A stretch of DNA of 64,000 nt, taken from positions 186,001 through 250,000 of the forward strand of contig NZ_FNAN01000005.1 of NCBI RefSeq assembly GCF_900101885.1. Direction: 5' to 3'. Each line of letters opens with the position of its first letter. The stretch's first letter is position 1. Of this stretch, positions 35,722 to 44,951 are shown piece after piece. The translations under genes and the position numbers were made by a program. The DNA is from Dyadobacter soli. Its GTDB lineage: Bacteria > Bacteroidota > Bacteroidia > Cytophagales > Spirosomataceae. Below the pieces are notes generated by a model that made no database searches, was not told where the DNA came from, and saw only the letters and a list, made by a program, of their open reading frames with translations.

Positions 35722-36975
35722 TTAATGCGAAGTGCCCAGCGTCACCTGTTTCACCGAGCTGTTGCGGATCGCGAAGTATAGTACTACGAGGAAACACACG
35801 GCAGGGACTATGTAAGCCGTTTGAATGGACGAAATATCCGATACCTGCCCCATAATAACCGGGAAAAAAGCGCCGCCGACAATCGACATGATCACGAGCG
35901 ACGAACCGATTTTGGTTTTTTCACCCAATCCGCGGATACTCAATGCGAAGATCGTCGGGAACATGATCGACATGAAGAATTCGACGCCTACCAATGCGTA
36001 AACCGAGAACATACCGTCTGTAAGCACCGCAATTATGAGCAATACGATGTTGGCAACGCTGTAAATGGCCAGCAAACGCGGCGGCGCAACGAAGCGCATC
36101 AGGTAAGTACCGATAAACCGGCCGATCATGAATGCCAGCAATGCGCCGGACAATAAATAGGCTGCCGTTTTCTCATCAATACCAGCCACATGATCAGCGA
36201 AACGGATAAAAAAGCTGCTGATACACACCTGTGCGCCTACGTAAAAGAACTGTGCTGTGGTACCGAGAATGAGGTTCTTTTCGCCCCAGATAGAGCCGGA
36301 CGGTTTTTGTTCAACCTCTTCTTCCTCCTTGATTTCCGGCAACGAAGTCCGCCAGATCATTACCGCAACCAGCAATACCACCAAGCCGATCAGTATAAAC
36401 GGAATCTGCACCGACGATGCTTCTTCGTTCAGATACGCATTCAGCTGGTCGGGAGACATCGCCGCGTGCTCGGCCTCGCTGAGCGTTTTCCCCGAAAGAA
36501 TAAATTTCCCACCCATCAGCGGCGCCAGAAATGCCGCCAGCCCATTGAACGATTGCGCAAAATTGAGGCGCTGCGTGGCCGAATCGGCGTCACCCAGCAC
36601 GGTAATGTAGGGATTAGCTGCCGTTTCGAGCATTGTTAACCCGCTGGCAATCACAAATAAGGCAAACAAAAAGAACCCGAAATGCCGCATTTCAGCGGCA
36701 GGGTAAAAGAGGAATGAGCCAGCGGCAAAAAGTAGCAATCCAAAGGCGATACCGGCCTTGTATCCGTACTTTTTCATGAAAAGCCCGGCGGGCAATGCAA
36801 TCAGGAAGTAGGCGATGTAGGAAGCGGAGTCGATCAGCGCCGATTGGAAGTCGCTGAGCTGACAGGCTTTCTTTAAATGCGGGATCAGGATCGGGTTAAG
36901 GTTGAGCGCGAAGCCCCATAGAAAAAACAGTGACGTGATGAGGATGACAGCCAGCCGCGTCTTACGATCGGTCAT
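35722..36975 (-). CDS. fucP: L-fucose:H+ symporter (FucP-like, major facilitator superfamily)
   Basis: 417 aa with about twelve membrane segments. The N-terminal 'TSLFFLWGFALNLNPILIPHLKKACQLSDFQ' (two pieces) is characteristic of the FucP branch, with the Asn/Asp-rich helix 1 used for sugar binding and proton coupling. It imports L-fucose or a related hexose across the inner membrane. It precedes the SDR and zinc dehydrogenase, making a short catabolic operon. Fuconolactonase, dehydratase and aldolase of the pathway are missing here and must be elsewhere, if the substrate is fucose. Confidence 0.88.
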   Translation of the reverse strand: MTDRKTRLAVILITSLFFLWGFALNLNPILIPHLKKACQLSDFQSALIDSASYIAYFLIALPAGLFMKKYGYKAGIAFGLLLFAAGSFLFYPAAEMRHFGFFLFALFVIASGLTMLETAANPYITVLGDADSATQRLNFAQSFNGLAAFLAPLMGGKFILSGKTLSEAEHAAMSPDQLNAYLNEEASSVQIPFILIGLVVLLVAVMIWRTSLPEIKEEEEVEQKPSGSIWGEKNLILGTTAQFFYVGAQVCISSFFIRFADHVAGIDEKTAAYLLSGALLAFMIGRFIGTYLMRFVAPPRLLAIYSVANIVLLIIAVLTDGMFSVYALVGVEFFMSIMFPTIFALSIRGLGEKTKIGSSLVIMSIVGGAFFPVIMGQVSDISSIQTAYIVPAVCFLVVLYFAIRNSSVKQVTLGTSH

Positions 36976-37110
36976 AAGGTTAAGTTATTAATAGATGCAG
37001 GAACGGCTGTAAAGTAAAACAAAACAATGCAAAGGAATTCTATTTTTTTACGGGGAAATACTGCTTCCCCTCATAAATATTCCAATACATTGTTTTGCAA
37101 ACGCTGGTTG

Positions 37111-37857
37111 TCAGATATTCAGCTGCCGCTGCACTTCGTCCTTTTTCCGGCGCGATACCTCTATGCGCGAGCCGTCGGAGAGGATGATAAACTCGTTGTT
37201 GTTACTGATCCGGATAATATGGTCGATGTTGACCAGGTGCGACTTATGGGTCCGTACAAAACGGAACTTGGCCAGCATGTCCTCGAAATATTTAAGCGTT
37301 TTGCTGGCAATGAACGGCCGTTTGTTGATCAGATGGATGATCGTGTAGTTGCGGTCGGCTTCGAGGCGCAGGATTTCGTGTACCATAAAGAAGAAAACCC
37401 CTTCGCTTGAAGGTACCGCCAGCCGGAAATCCTTGATGTCCCGCTTGTCGATATTGGCCGCGAGATTGTCGAAAAGCAATTTTCGCTGACGGAAGCTCTC
37501 GCTTCTGGTGTAATGCCGTTTCACCGCCTCCTGCAAATCTTCCGGATCAATCGGTTTCAGCAGGTAATCCAGGGCACTGAAGCGGATTGCCTGAATGGCG
37601 TAGCTGTTATGTGCCGTGATGAAAATGACGTCGAAATCGGGATTGTTGGGTAGCTGTAAAAAATCAAAACCGTTCTGATGCGGCATTTCCACGTCGAGGA
37701 AGACCAGATCGGGCAGGTAGAATTCCATCAGGCTTTTGGCTTCGTCCACCGATCCGGCAGTCCGTACCTCCGAGATATCGGGTACGTAAGTGAGGATAAG
37801 TTGGTGCAAAACATTGCGGGCTCTTGGCTCGTCGTCGATGATCAGCGCTTTTATCAT
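37111..37857 (-). CDS. LytTR family response regulator, orphan
   Basis: 248 aa from the ATG complementary to 37855-37857. Receiver: 'IIDDEPRARN', phosphoacceptor Asp in 'VFLDVEMPH', Thr/Ser and Lys ('YLLKPID'). C-terminal LytTR DNA-binding domain with 'RFVRTHKSHLVNIDHI' and 'LSDGSRIEVSRRKK'. Partner kinases of this type are usually adjacent (HisKA_7TM/5TM-LYT family), but none is encoded on either side. It is separated from fucP by 135 bp and from cydB by 177 bp, where no promoter box was identified. Confidence 0.92.
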   Translation of the reverse strand: MIKALIIDDEPRARNVLHQLILTYVPDISEVRTAGSVDEAKSLMEFYLPDLVFLDVEMPHQNGFDFLQLPNNPDFDVIFITAHNSYAIQAIRFSALDYLLKPIDPEDLQEAVKRHYTRSESFRQRKLLFDNLAANIDKRDIKDFRLAVPSSEGVFFFMVHEILRLEADRNYTIIHLINKRPFIASKTLKYFEDMLAKFRFVRTHKSHLVNIDHIIRISNNNEFIILSDGSRIEVSRRKKDEVQRQLNI

Positions 37858-38034
37858 AGTGGGTACAGCGTTAAAATACCTTGTGACCACAGCTCACCCG
37901 GCTGCGATTTTTTTACAAAGTATGATAACGGACACAACCGCGCCTACTCCAATGTCCGTATGGTAGCAAACGGTTATTGAAAGGAACGGAGCCTGCTGAT
38001 ACACCCGATTTTATGGGGTGTTGGAGGGGGAATT

Positions 38035-39060
38035 CTAATGCGCTTCGCCTCCGTAGCCGACGGGTTTTTTCTGGAAACTGTAAATCAGGTAGAACAGCGC
38101 AGGCAAAATCAGGATGCTGCCCAGCAAGAGCGCCCAGCCGAGCGCTTCGATCGTTTTTTCCTGACCGGCATGCTGCGTGAGCGACAAATAGCCGCCGTCT
38201 TTCAGGATAACGATATTCGGAAAATGTTTGAAAGTGGTGGTAAGCAGGATCATCGTCACCTGAAAACCAGCCAGCGGCCTGAGTAGCCCGATTTTTCCCT
38301 GATAAAGCAAGGCCCACATCCAGACCAGCGAGAGCGTGGCCGAAAGAATGGCAATGCGGCCCACCCAGTTGCCGAACACCCAGTCGAACAGCGGGATATG
38401 CTCATACCACGCGGCGGCAAACACCAATGCACCGCAAATGACCGCAGCGATATTGAAAAACTGTGCTTTATGCGCAAACCGCAGCCGTTCGTGCTCAACC
38501 GTGGTTTCGCCGATGAGGTAAACCGACGCCAGGAACCCGCAGATCGACACCGTGAACAATCCTACCGTAACGGAAAACCAATGTAGCCAACTGAAAATAT
38601 AGGCATCGACAAACGTCGCAGCCTGCGGATCGATATGCCCGGAAACGGCGCTTCCCGCGATAATACCCAGAAAAAGCGGCGTGGTGAAGCTGGAAATCGC
38701 GAAAATGGTATTGTATAAGTGCTGCATATCATCCACGACGGCATCGTAATGCCTGAAAGTGAAAGCGGTACCGCGTGCGATAATGCCGATCAGCATGACC
38801 GTCAGCGGAATGTGCAGGTTCACCGACATGGTCGAGTAAATCACCGGGAAGCCTACGAACAGGATTACGATTGCAATGATCAGCCACATATGATTGGCTT
38901 CCCAAATAGGCCCGATGGCCGAATAAAGCGTTTTGCGGGTCACCTGCTTGTTCTTTTGCGAAGTGAAAAGTTCGATAATCCCCGCACCAAAATCCGCCCC
39001 ACCTAGCAGCAGGTAAAGCAAAATCGACGCCCAGAGATATGTGATGACGATGTAGAGCAT
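38035..39060 (-). CDS. cydB: Cytochrome bd ubiquinol oxidase subunit II
   Basis: 341 aa, eight or nine membrane segments. The N-terminal 'LLGGADFGAGIIELF' is the CydB signature. It forms a heterodimer with CydA, carrying electrons from quinol to O2 with high affinity in the inner membrane. The usual small third subunit gene (cydX-like) was not found. It lies downstream of cydA, separated by heptad element R5. Confidence 0.95.
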   Translation of the reverse strand: MLYIVITYLWASILLYLLLGGADFGAGIIELFTSQKNKQVTRKTLYSAIGPIWEANHMWLIIAIVILFVGFPVIYSTMSVNLHIPLTVMLIGIIARGTAFTFRHYDAVVDDMQHLYNTIFAISSFTTPLFLGIIAGSAVSGHIDPQAATFVDAYIFSWLHWFSVTVGLFTVSICGFLASVYLIGETTVEHERLRFAHKAQFFNIAAVICGALVFAAAWYEHIPLFDWVFGNWVGRIAILSATLSLVWMWALLYQGKIGLLRPLAGFQVTMILLTTTFKHFPNIVILKDGGYLSLTQHAGQEKTIEALGWALLLGSILILPALFYLIYSFQKKPVGYGGEAH

Positions 39061-39084
39061 TGTTTTTGTGATTGGGTTGTTGAG

Positions 39085-39246
39085 TTGACCGCCGACGACC
39101 GACGGCTGACCGCCGAATGCTTGTGGCCAGCGTTGCCGGCTGACTATGGACCATCGACGATAGGCAATCGACCATGATTTTTGTTCTTAATCCAGCGGAC
39201 GATCGGCGGTCGGCGGTCGGTGGTCGGCGGTCAATGTTCCATGGTC
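39085..39246. repeat. Heptad inverted-repeat element R5, overlapping the cydA 3' end
   Basis: Left arm 39085-39117 reads GACCGCC, GACGACC, GACGGCT, GACCGCC. The right arm, minus strand 39246 down to about 39203, reads GACCATG, GAACATT, GACCGCC, GACCACC, GACCGCC, GACCGCC, GATCGTC. The interior has a second heptad flavour (39142-39176): GACTATG, GACCATC, GACGATA, GGCAATC, GACCATG. cydA terminates inside it at 39187. Confidence 0.85.
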
Positions 39247-40554
39247 GCTGTTATCATACAACGCCCCAACCATCTTAATCTGCCGGTACAGCATGAAAAC
39301 CACGAATGCGGCTAGCGAGACGTAAATGGCTGTGAACAAGTAGAATGAATAGGCGATGCCGGGCATGGGCGTTACGGCGTCGGCGGTGCGCATGATGCCG
39401 TAGATGATCCACGGCTGGCGGCCTACTTCGGTGACGGTCCAACCGGCTTCTACGGCGATGAAACCGAGCGGCGTCGCTAATGCAAAGATTTTGAGCAGCC
39501 ACGGTGCTTGCAGCCAACTCCGTTTCTTCCATAAAGCCGCAAAATAGAGCACGGACACAAGCATCATCGCCATGCCCATTCCTACCATAATCTGGAATGC
39601 ATAATGCGTTATCGAGACGGGCGGGTGGTTTTCTTCCGGAATGCGGTCGAGGCCGGTTACTTCGGATTTGAAATCCCCGTGCGCAAGGAAGCTCAGGAAG
39701 CCTGGCAGTTTGATGGCGAAATCGACCTTTTTCTCGGCTTCATTGGGGATACCCCCTACAATGAGCGCTGCTGATTTTTCGGTGTGAAAATGCGCTTCCA
39801 TCGCCGCCAGCTTGGCCGGTTGACGAATAGCGACGTCTTTGGCAGAAATATCACCGCTCAATGGCTGTACCAATGCGGCCACGCAGCCGAATGCCGCCGC
39901 GATCGTGAAGGATTTGGTATGGAAGAGCACATTGCTCCCGCGCAGGATCATGAGCGCGTGTACCCCCGCAACCGCGAAGCCCGTGGCGGCGAATGCGGCG
40001 ATCGTCATGTGCAATGCCTGCGAGAACCACGCTTCGTTGAACATCGCCGCAATCGGGTCGATATTGAGGTATTGTCCGTTAATGTACTCGAAACCTGCCG
40101 GGCTGTTCATCCATGCATTGGCTGCGACCACGAGTATGCCCGACGCGAGCCCGCTCACCCCCACAACCACGCCCGTGAACCAGTGGAACCACGGATTGAA
40201 CCGGTCCCAACCGTAGAGGAAAAAGCCAAGCGCGATCGCTTCAATAAAAAATGCCGTTCCTTCGAGGGAAAACGGCATTCCGAAAATCGGTCCGGCATGT
40301 TTCATAAACTCCGGCCATAAAAGCCCGAGCTCGAACGACAGCACCGTACCCGACACTGCACCGGTTGCAAAAAAGATCGCAACGCCTTTACTCCATGCTT
40401 TTGTAACGTTTTTATAGACCGTCTGGCTGGTTTTGAGATAGTAATAATGGGCAACGGCCATAAAGAACGGCATGACCATTCCGATACAGGAAAATATGAT
40501 GTGAAACCCCAGCGAGAGGGCCATTTGGGATCTGGCGGCTATGAAGTCGTTCAT
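39187..40554 (-). CDS. cydA: Cytochrome bd ubiquinol oxidase subunit I
   Basis: 455 aa. Heme ligands can be placed: His19 in 'LGFHIIFSC', His in 'HMTIAAFA', Met in the conserved core. The quinol-binding 'GRQPW' motif appears as 'EVGRQPWIIYG'. The Q-loop is short, as in CIO-type or Bacillus bd oxidases, explaining the length below E. coli CydA. The last 19 residues (DHGTLTADHRPPTADRPLD) are encoded by heptad element R5, which also supplies the stop codon. The tail is polar, cytoplasmic or periplasmic, and probably tolerated. Confidence 0.95.
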   Translation of the reverse strand: MNDFIAARSQMALSLGFHIIFSCIGMVMPFFMAVAHYYYLKTSQTVYKNVTKAWSKGVAIFFATGAVSGTVLSFELGLLWPEFMKHAGPIFGMPFSLEGTAFFIEAIALGFFLYGWDRFNPWFHWFTGVVVGVSGLASGILVVAANAWMNSPAGFEYINGQYLNIDPIAAMFNEAWFSQALHMTIAAFAATGFAVAGVHALMILRGSNVLFHTKSFTIAAAFGCVAALVQPLSGDISAKDVAIRQPAKLAAMEAHFHTEKSAALIVGGIPNEAEKKVDFAIKLPGFLSFLAHGDFKSEVTGLDRIPEENHPPVSITHYAFQIMVGMGMAMMLVSVLYFAALWKKRSWLQAPWLLKIFALATPLGFIAVEAGWTVTEVGRQPWIIYGIMRTADAVTPMPGIAYSFYLFTAIYVSLAAFVVFMLYRQIKMVGALYDNSDHGTLTADHRPPTADRPLD

Positions 40555-40617
40555 GGGAATAGATTTACTGAAAAAATATCGTTTTCCGGGTTAGGAACAG
40601 CCTGCCAAAGGGTATTT

Positions 40618-40645
40618 CAAAACTAGTCAAGACTTTTTAGAACAA
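40618..40645 (-). promoter_or_regulatory. Bacteroidota-type promoter of cydA
   Basis: Minus strand TTG (40643-40645), 17-base spacer, TAGTTTTG (40618-40625), matching TAnnTTTG. The predicted start near 40611 leaves about 55 bases of leader before the cydA ATG. Confidence 0.45.
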
Positions 40646-40716
40646 CCATCATTTCTGCTAAAATGATCGGGTTTTTGGCCTTTTTTTATCAAAATGTTTC
40701 AAGCGTTAACAAAACC

Positions 40717-41976
40717 ATGAACAGGGTGAAAAAAATCATTGCCATTCTGCTATTGCTGGCGGCCAATGCGCACGCACAATTCCAGCAACCATGGGTGATC
40801 GACGCCCGGCACATCAAGGTCGACACGTTGCTATGGGACCTGACCGACCTCAGTAAAGCCCCGCAATCCCGCTGGCTCGACGATAGCAGTGCCGTGCGAT
40901 CGCTGTTGTATACGAGCGTGGATTTCGAAGGCAAGCCGACGGAGGTATTCGCTTACTATTCCAATCCGGACATCATCGCTGGCCGACCGGCAACTAACCA
41001 GAAGTTCCCGGGCCTGGTGCTGATCCACGGCGGCGGCGGCAAAGCATTCCGAGAATGGGTGGAAAAATGGGCAAACGAGGGCTATGCGGCTATTGCAATG
41101 GACCTCTCGGGCAATGGCGCCGATGGCCGGAAGGTGGAGCAGCCCGGGCCGGAGCAGTCCGCTGAAATCAAGTTTCAGAATATCGAAAAGGGTAATTTAA
41201 AGAACGTGTGGACCTACCACGCCGTTGCGAGCGCTATTCTGGCGCATTCGCTGTTACTAAGCTTCCCGGAAATCGATCCGCTGCGTACAGGCGTGACCGG
41301 CATTAGCTGGGGAGGGTACCTTACCTGCCTCGTGGCCAGTCTCGACAGCCGGTTCATCGCCGCCGCGCCGGTGTATGGATGTGGGTACTATGATGAATCG
41401 GATGTTTTCAAGCAAAACCTGCATGCATTGTCACCTGCTGCGAAAAAGCGGTGGATGAAGTTTTTCGACCCATCGGCCTACCTGCCTTATTCCAAGCCAT
41501 TTATGTTTTTTATTAATGGAAATAAAGACAAACATTACAACGTGGGCCCTTACATTAAGACCTATGAATTGAGTAAAAACAAACAGATCTGCATCATCCC
41601 CGACATGCCGCACAGCCATAAAGACGGCTGGGAGCCCGTGGAAATCAAGACTTTTTTCGACGGCGCATTAAATGGAAATCCGCGCCCATTTGTGGCAACG
41701 AGCGCCATTACTTCCGATAAAAACCAGTTGACAGTGCTGCTGAAACCGGTCGCCAGCAAGCAGGTAGCATCGGCGGAATTTTACTATACCAATGATGTGA
41801 CTTCCGACAACGAGCACCGCGCCTGGAACCACATCCCGGCAACGATCAACGAGGACACACAAACCATCGTCCAACCCATCCCGAAAGAAGGCTACAAGTA
41901 TGCGTTTTTCTATTTGAAAGATGCGGACGGCGTTTCGGGAACTACGGTGTTTTTGAAGGATGGGAAAATGGATTAG
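40717..41976 (+). CDS. Secreted alpha/beta-hydrolase, acetylxylan-esterase/S9-like
   Basis: 419 aa from ATG 40717, which begins the signal peptide 'MNRVKKIIAILLLLAANAHAQ' (cleavage after AHA); an earlier in-frame ATG at 40663 would add 18 residues and weaken the signal. Alpha/beta-hydrolase features: 'LIHGGGGKAF', nucleophile Ser in 'GISWGGYLTC', catalytic His in 'MPHSHKDGW'. A beta-rich C-terminal extension of about 90 residues follows. It probably hydrolyses acetyl or acyl esters from plant polysaccharides or peptides in the periplasm. The 3' end overlaps the convergent dehydrogenase by four bases. Confidence 0.85.
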   Translation: MNRVKKIIAILLLLAANAHAQFQQPWVIDARHIKVDTLLWDLTDLSKAPQSRWLDDSSAVRSLLYTSVDFEGKPTEVFAYYSNPDIIAGRPATNQKFPGLVLIHGGGGKAFREWVEKWANEGYAAIAMDLSGNGADGRKVEQPGPEQSAEIKFQNIEKGNLKNVWTYHAVASAILAHSLLLSFPEIDPLRTGVTGISWGGYLTCLVASLDSRFIAAAPVYGCGYYDESDVFKQNLHALSPAAKKRWMKFFDPSAYLPYSKPFMFFINGNKDKHYNVGPYIKTYELSKNKQICIIPDMPHSHKDGWEPVEIKTFFDGALNGNPRPFVATSAITSDKNQLTVLLKPVASKQVASAEFYYTNDVTSDNEHRAWNHIPATINEDTQTIVQPIPKEGYKYAFFYLKDADGVSGTTVFLKDGKMD

Positions 41977-42974
41977 CTTTTTTCGGCAGATTCCTGATTC
42001 TTTTTCTCCGCCAGCCGCCGCTTCACAATATCCCCGGGATATTTCAATGCCAGCTCACGAATATCATAAGTAAACTCCTTGAAAGTCTCTTCCCAAACCT
42101 CAGCCTCACCTGGCGCATACTCGTAAAAACCATGTGAATTGAGAACGCCCTTGCCGCCTTCCCGCACGACTTTATCGATCAGCTCGGGTACTTCGGTGCT
42201 GTTGTTGAGGGTAGGGAGCAGGTTTTTCATAACGGTGTGGTATGCGGGAACACCCGTGAGATCCATCCAGCGGAACACGCCGACCAATGTCATAAAATAG
42301 CCCGCATTGTTGCGGCACGAGCGGTCTACGTCTTCGATGGTGGCATAACCATTCTCTACCAGGCTGATCGCCTCGCGGTACATCGCGTACATGAGGCGGT
42401 TGGTGATGAAGCCGGCAATGTCTTTCCGCACCAGAATGGGCTCTTTGCCCCACAAATGCGAGAGTTCGTACAGGTACTCGCCGTTTTGAATGTCCGTCTC
42501 ATCCCCGCAGATGATTTCCAGAAAGCGGGTCGTATGTGCGGGCTCGGTCCAATGCAGGCCGAGGAAGCGCGAAGGATGTTGCGTGAGTTTTTGAAGCTGG
42601 CTGATCGGAATGGCGGAAGTATTGCTGGTGAGCAGCGCGTCCGGTGCTATTTCCTTTTCTATTTTTTGATATACCGCATGCTTAATATCGATGTTCTCGA
42701 TCGTGCATTCATTGACGAGTTTGCAAGGATGGAGCACGGAGTAGTCTTCGGTAATGATCAGTTTCCGCAGGTAAAACTCGGGTTCATTATCGATAATGCC
42801 GTTTTGCCAGGCATTCTGCAAATGCTCCCGGATACGGCGTTCGGCATGGTCGAGGTCGGCGGGGATGGGCGCGATGGCCGCTACCGGGTGACCGGCGATG
42901 AGCAGGCAGGTTACAATACTGCAACCCATTAGACCTAGACCTACGATGCCGACGGGTATTTCATTTGGATTCAT
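41973..42974 (-). CDS. 3-hydroxyacyl-CoA dehydrogenase family protein
   Basis: 333 aa. N-terminal NAD-binding 'VGIVGLGLMGCSI' (residues 8-20) and the conserved 'LTSNTSAIPI' and 'GLHWTEPAHTTRFLEI' (catalytic His within GLHW) of the 3HCDH family. The C-terminal domain has 'DIAGFITNRLMYAMYREAI'. There is no fused enoyl-CoA hydratase, so it is a stand-alone oxidoreductase acting on 3-hydroxyacyl-CoA or a short hydroxy acid such as L-gulonate or 3-hydroxybutyrate. Context gives no more clues. Confidence 0.88.
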   Translation of the reverse strand: MNPNEIPVGIVGLGLMGCSIVTCLLIAGHPVAAIAPIPADLDHAERRIREHLQNAWQNGIIDNEPEFYLRKLIITEDYSVLHPCKLVNECTIENIDIKHAVYQKIEKEIAPDALLTSNTSAIPISQLQKLTQHPSRFLGLHWTEPAHTTRFLEIICGDETDIQNGEYLYELSHLWGKEPILVRKDIAGFITNRLMYAMYREAISLVENGYATIEDVDRSCRNNAGYFMTLVGVFRWMDLTGVPAYHTVMKNLLPTLNNSTEVPELIDKVVREGGKGVLNSHGFYEYAPGEAEVWEETFKEFTYDIRELALKYPGDIVKRRLAEKKNQESAEKS

Positions 42975-43050
42975 TGCAAAAAGCGGATTTAGGATTTGAT
43001 GCGGGAAAGATAATGTTAAAAGCGCATCCCGGCGGCCGGTTACTACAAAA

Positions 43051-43079
43051 AAGCCCCGAAACCATTGGCTCCGGGGCTT
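43051..43079 (-). terminator. Intrinsic terminator of the csbD-like gene
   Basis: AAGCCCCG (43051-43058) and CGGGGCTT (43072-43079) form an eight-bp GC-rich stem. On the minus strand it is followed by six T. It lies 20 bp after the CsbD-family stop codon. Confidence 0.85.
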
Positions 43080-43098
43080 ATATCGACCTATCTAAGAT

Positions 43099-43296
43099 CT
43101 AGCGTGACCAGCTGTCCACTTCACTTTCCACTTCCTCTCTGGTTTTGCCGATCTTCTTCTGAATCTTTCCAAGAAGTTCATCTTCTTTTCCTTCTTCATA
43201 AAGCAGGTCGTCGTCGGTCAAGTCAGCGTATTGTTGCTTGAACTTTCCTTTGAGTTCGTTCCAGTTGCCTTTAACTTGTTGTGTGAATGAGCTCAT
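43099..43296 (-). CDS. CsbD family general stress protein
   Basis: 65 aa, the usual size of CsbD-like proteins. The sequence '[34 protein letters not shown]' (shown here in two parts: [16 protein letters not shown] and [17 protein letters not shown]) is the diagnostic helical domain. Members are highly induced under stress in many bacteria, but their biochemical role is unknown. It stands alone with a clear terminator. Confidence 0.93.
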   Translation of the reverse strand: MSSFTQQVKGNWNELKGKFKQQYADLTDDDLLYEEGKEDELLGKIQKKIGKTREEVESEVDSWSR

Positions 43297-43479
43297 GATT
43301 GTGTGGTTTTTGGTTTGATAATGTCGCTTTTTGCAAGCGTTTGGTACACTATCAGGTTAAACAACCATTCCAATGGGAAAACAGGCTTCCTGGCCGTATC
43401 GGCACGAATCAATGAGCAAAAATTTACACGAAACGTCCAAAATCGTGGTTAGTGAGCCGCGAAAAATGCGAGTTTGACA

Positions 43480-44745
43480 TTACCCGATTAGCTTGTTCAA
43501 ACGCACAATGCCCTGCACCATCGAGCGCACCGAGTGGTAATTCACTTTCCACGAATGGCTCATGTGCTTCCAGATCGGTTCACCCTGACGAGTTAGCAAA
43601 GGGAGCCATTCGCCTACCGAATGGTGGATCATTTTGTCAAATACAAAACGGTGGGTGGCGTCATAGGCTTTCAAATACTTTTCATCGCCGTAAACCCGGT
43701 AGGCATCGAGCATCCCGATAATGACCTCGGCCTGCTGCCAGAATTCCTTCTCGCGGTCGTACACCTCGCCCGCGTGCGAGCCCTCCACGTACACGCCCCC
43801 GAACTCCCAGTCGATGCCGTACTCCACAGCGTGGTCGTAGGAGGCTTTTAACTGATCGTGGTATTTGTCATAGGGAATGCCGGCGATGTCGAGCGCGTGC
43901 ATGAGCAGCCACGCGAACTCTACATTGTGGCCGTAGCTGGTGTTGTCCTCGGCGGCGCTTTTGAGGCCATCCTCGGTGAAGCGGTCCCAGCCCCAGATAA
44001 TGTCGAATTTGATCTGCGGCGCCACGGTCCAGTCTTCCCAGAACTGCGGAATGCCCGTTTTGTATTGCGGGTGCATGATCTTATTGATGAGCAAATTGAT
44101 GATTTCAATGAGCTTGCGGCGGTGAACCTGCTTGCCCGACGCTTCATATAATGTCGTAAATGCTTCCATAAGGTGCATGTGTGCATCGAGCGTCTTCCGA
44201 TCGCCCCCGGCAGCACCAGGCCCTTTCAAGTCCCAGTTGCGGTGGAACATTTCGAAATAGCCGCCATAATAGGTATCCGCGCCGTGTTTTTGGAGTAAAT
44301 CAAAAACCTTTTCTGCGTATTCCAAACCGCGCGGATCGCCGGTGGCTAATGTATATTCCGCCAGACTGTAAATCGCGAAACTGTGCCCGTAGACGATTTT
44401 TTCATCGATTTTGACATTGCCTTTACGGTCCATCAACCAGTAAAACCCGCCGTACTCGTTATCCCACATCTTGTCGATCAGAAAATCCACCCCGTGACGG
44501 GCAATTTCGGCAAAGCGGCCCTCACCGTGGCCCGCGCGGTGTGCCGAGGAGAAGGTATAAACCGTGCGCGTCTGGGCGATCAGCGACTTTTCGTCCTCTC
44601 CCGAATCATTGCCTGCATTATCGAAATGGGTGATAAAACCGCCGTTTGCCTTGTCCACAGCGCGATTTTCCCAGAAAGGAAGCAATTCGTTGGTCAAATG
44701 CTGGCGGATCTCCTCGCGGTAGCTTTTCAATTGATCTACATTCAT
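43480..44745 (-). CDS. Cellobiose 2-epimerase / N-acylglucosamine 2-epimerase family
   Basis: 421 aa, an (alpha/alpha)6 barrel. The catalytic His residues lie in 'IVYGHSFAIY', 'KTLDAHMHLMEA', 'NTSYGHNVEFAWLL' and near the C-terminus 'HMSHSWKVNYH'. Length and motifs fit cellobiose 2-epimerases, which interconvert the reducing-end glucose and mannose of beta-1,4-linked disaccharides and of lactose; an enzyme of this activity has been described from Dyadobacter fermentans. It stands alone, so the pathway partners (mannobiose phosphorylase) are not visible. Confidence 0.9.
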   Translation of the reverse strand: MNVDQLKSYREEIRQHLTNELLPFWENRAVDKANGGFITHFDNAGNDSGEDEKSLIAQTRTVYTFSSAHRAGHGEGRFAEIARHGVDFLIDKMWDNEYGGFYWLMDRKGNVKIDEKIVYGHSFAIYSLAEYTLATGDPRGLEYAEKVFDLLQKHGADTYYGGYFEMFHRNWDLKGPGAAGGDRKTLDAHMHLMEAFTTLYEASGKQVHRRKLIEIINLLINKIMHPQYKTGIPQFWEDWTVAPQIKFDIIWGWDRFTEDGLKSAAEDNTSYGHNVEFAWLLMHALDIAGIPYDKYHDQLKASYDHAVEYGIDWEFGGVYVEGSHAGEVYDREKEFWQQAEVIIGMLDAYRVYGDEKYLKAYDATHRFVFDKMIHHSVGEWLPLLTRQGEPIWKHMSHSWKVNYHSVRSMVQGIVRLNKLIG

Positions 44746-44951
44746 TGGATTAAAATATGGTCAGAGTTTTTGAAATGGTTGTTGGATATACTTCAATGGG
44801 ACCCGCGTCGGCTATCGATGCGCGTCGATTATCACTATAAATATTTTTTTCTGGAATATTTACTCTACAATGGTCGCTACTGCGGGCCGTGCGCTTGCAA
44901 ATGCTGATCCATACGTCGTAATTCGCAATGAATTCATCAATCCCGATCCCC

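Noticed and set aside
38001..38021. ACACCC/GGGTGT hairpin after cydB considered as terminator
   Set aside because: Six-bp stem without a T-tract on the minus strand.
37913..38317. 134-codon minus-strand frame overlapping cydB
   Set aside because: Different frame of the well-supported cydB gene.
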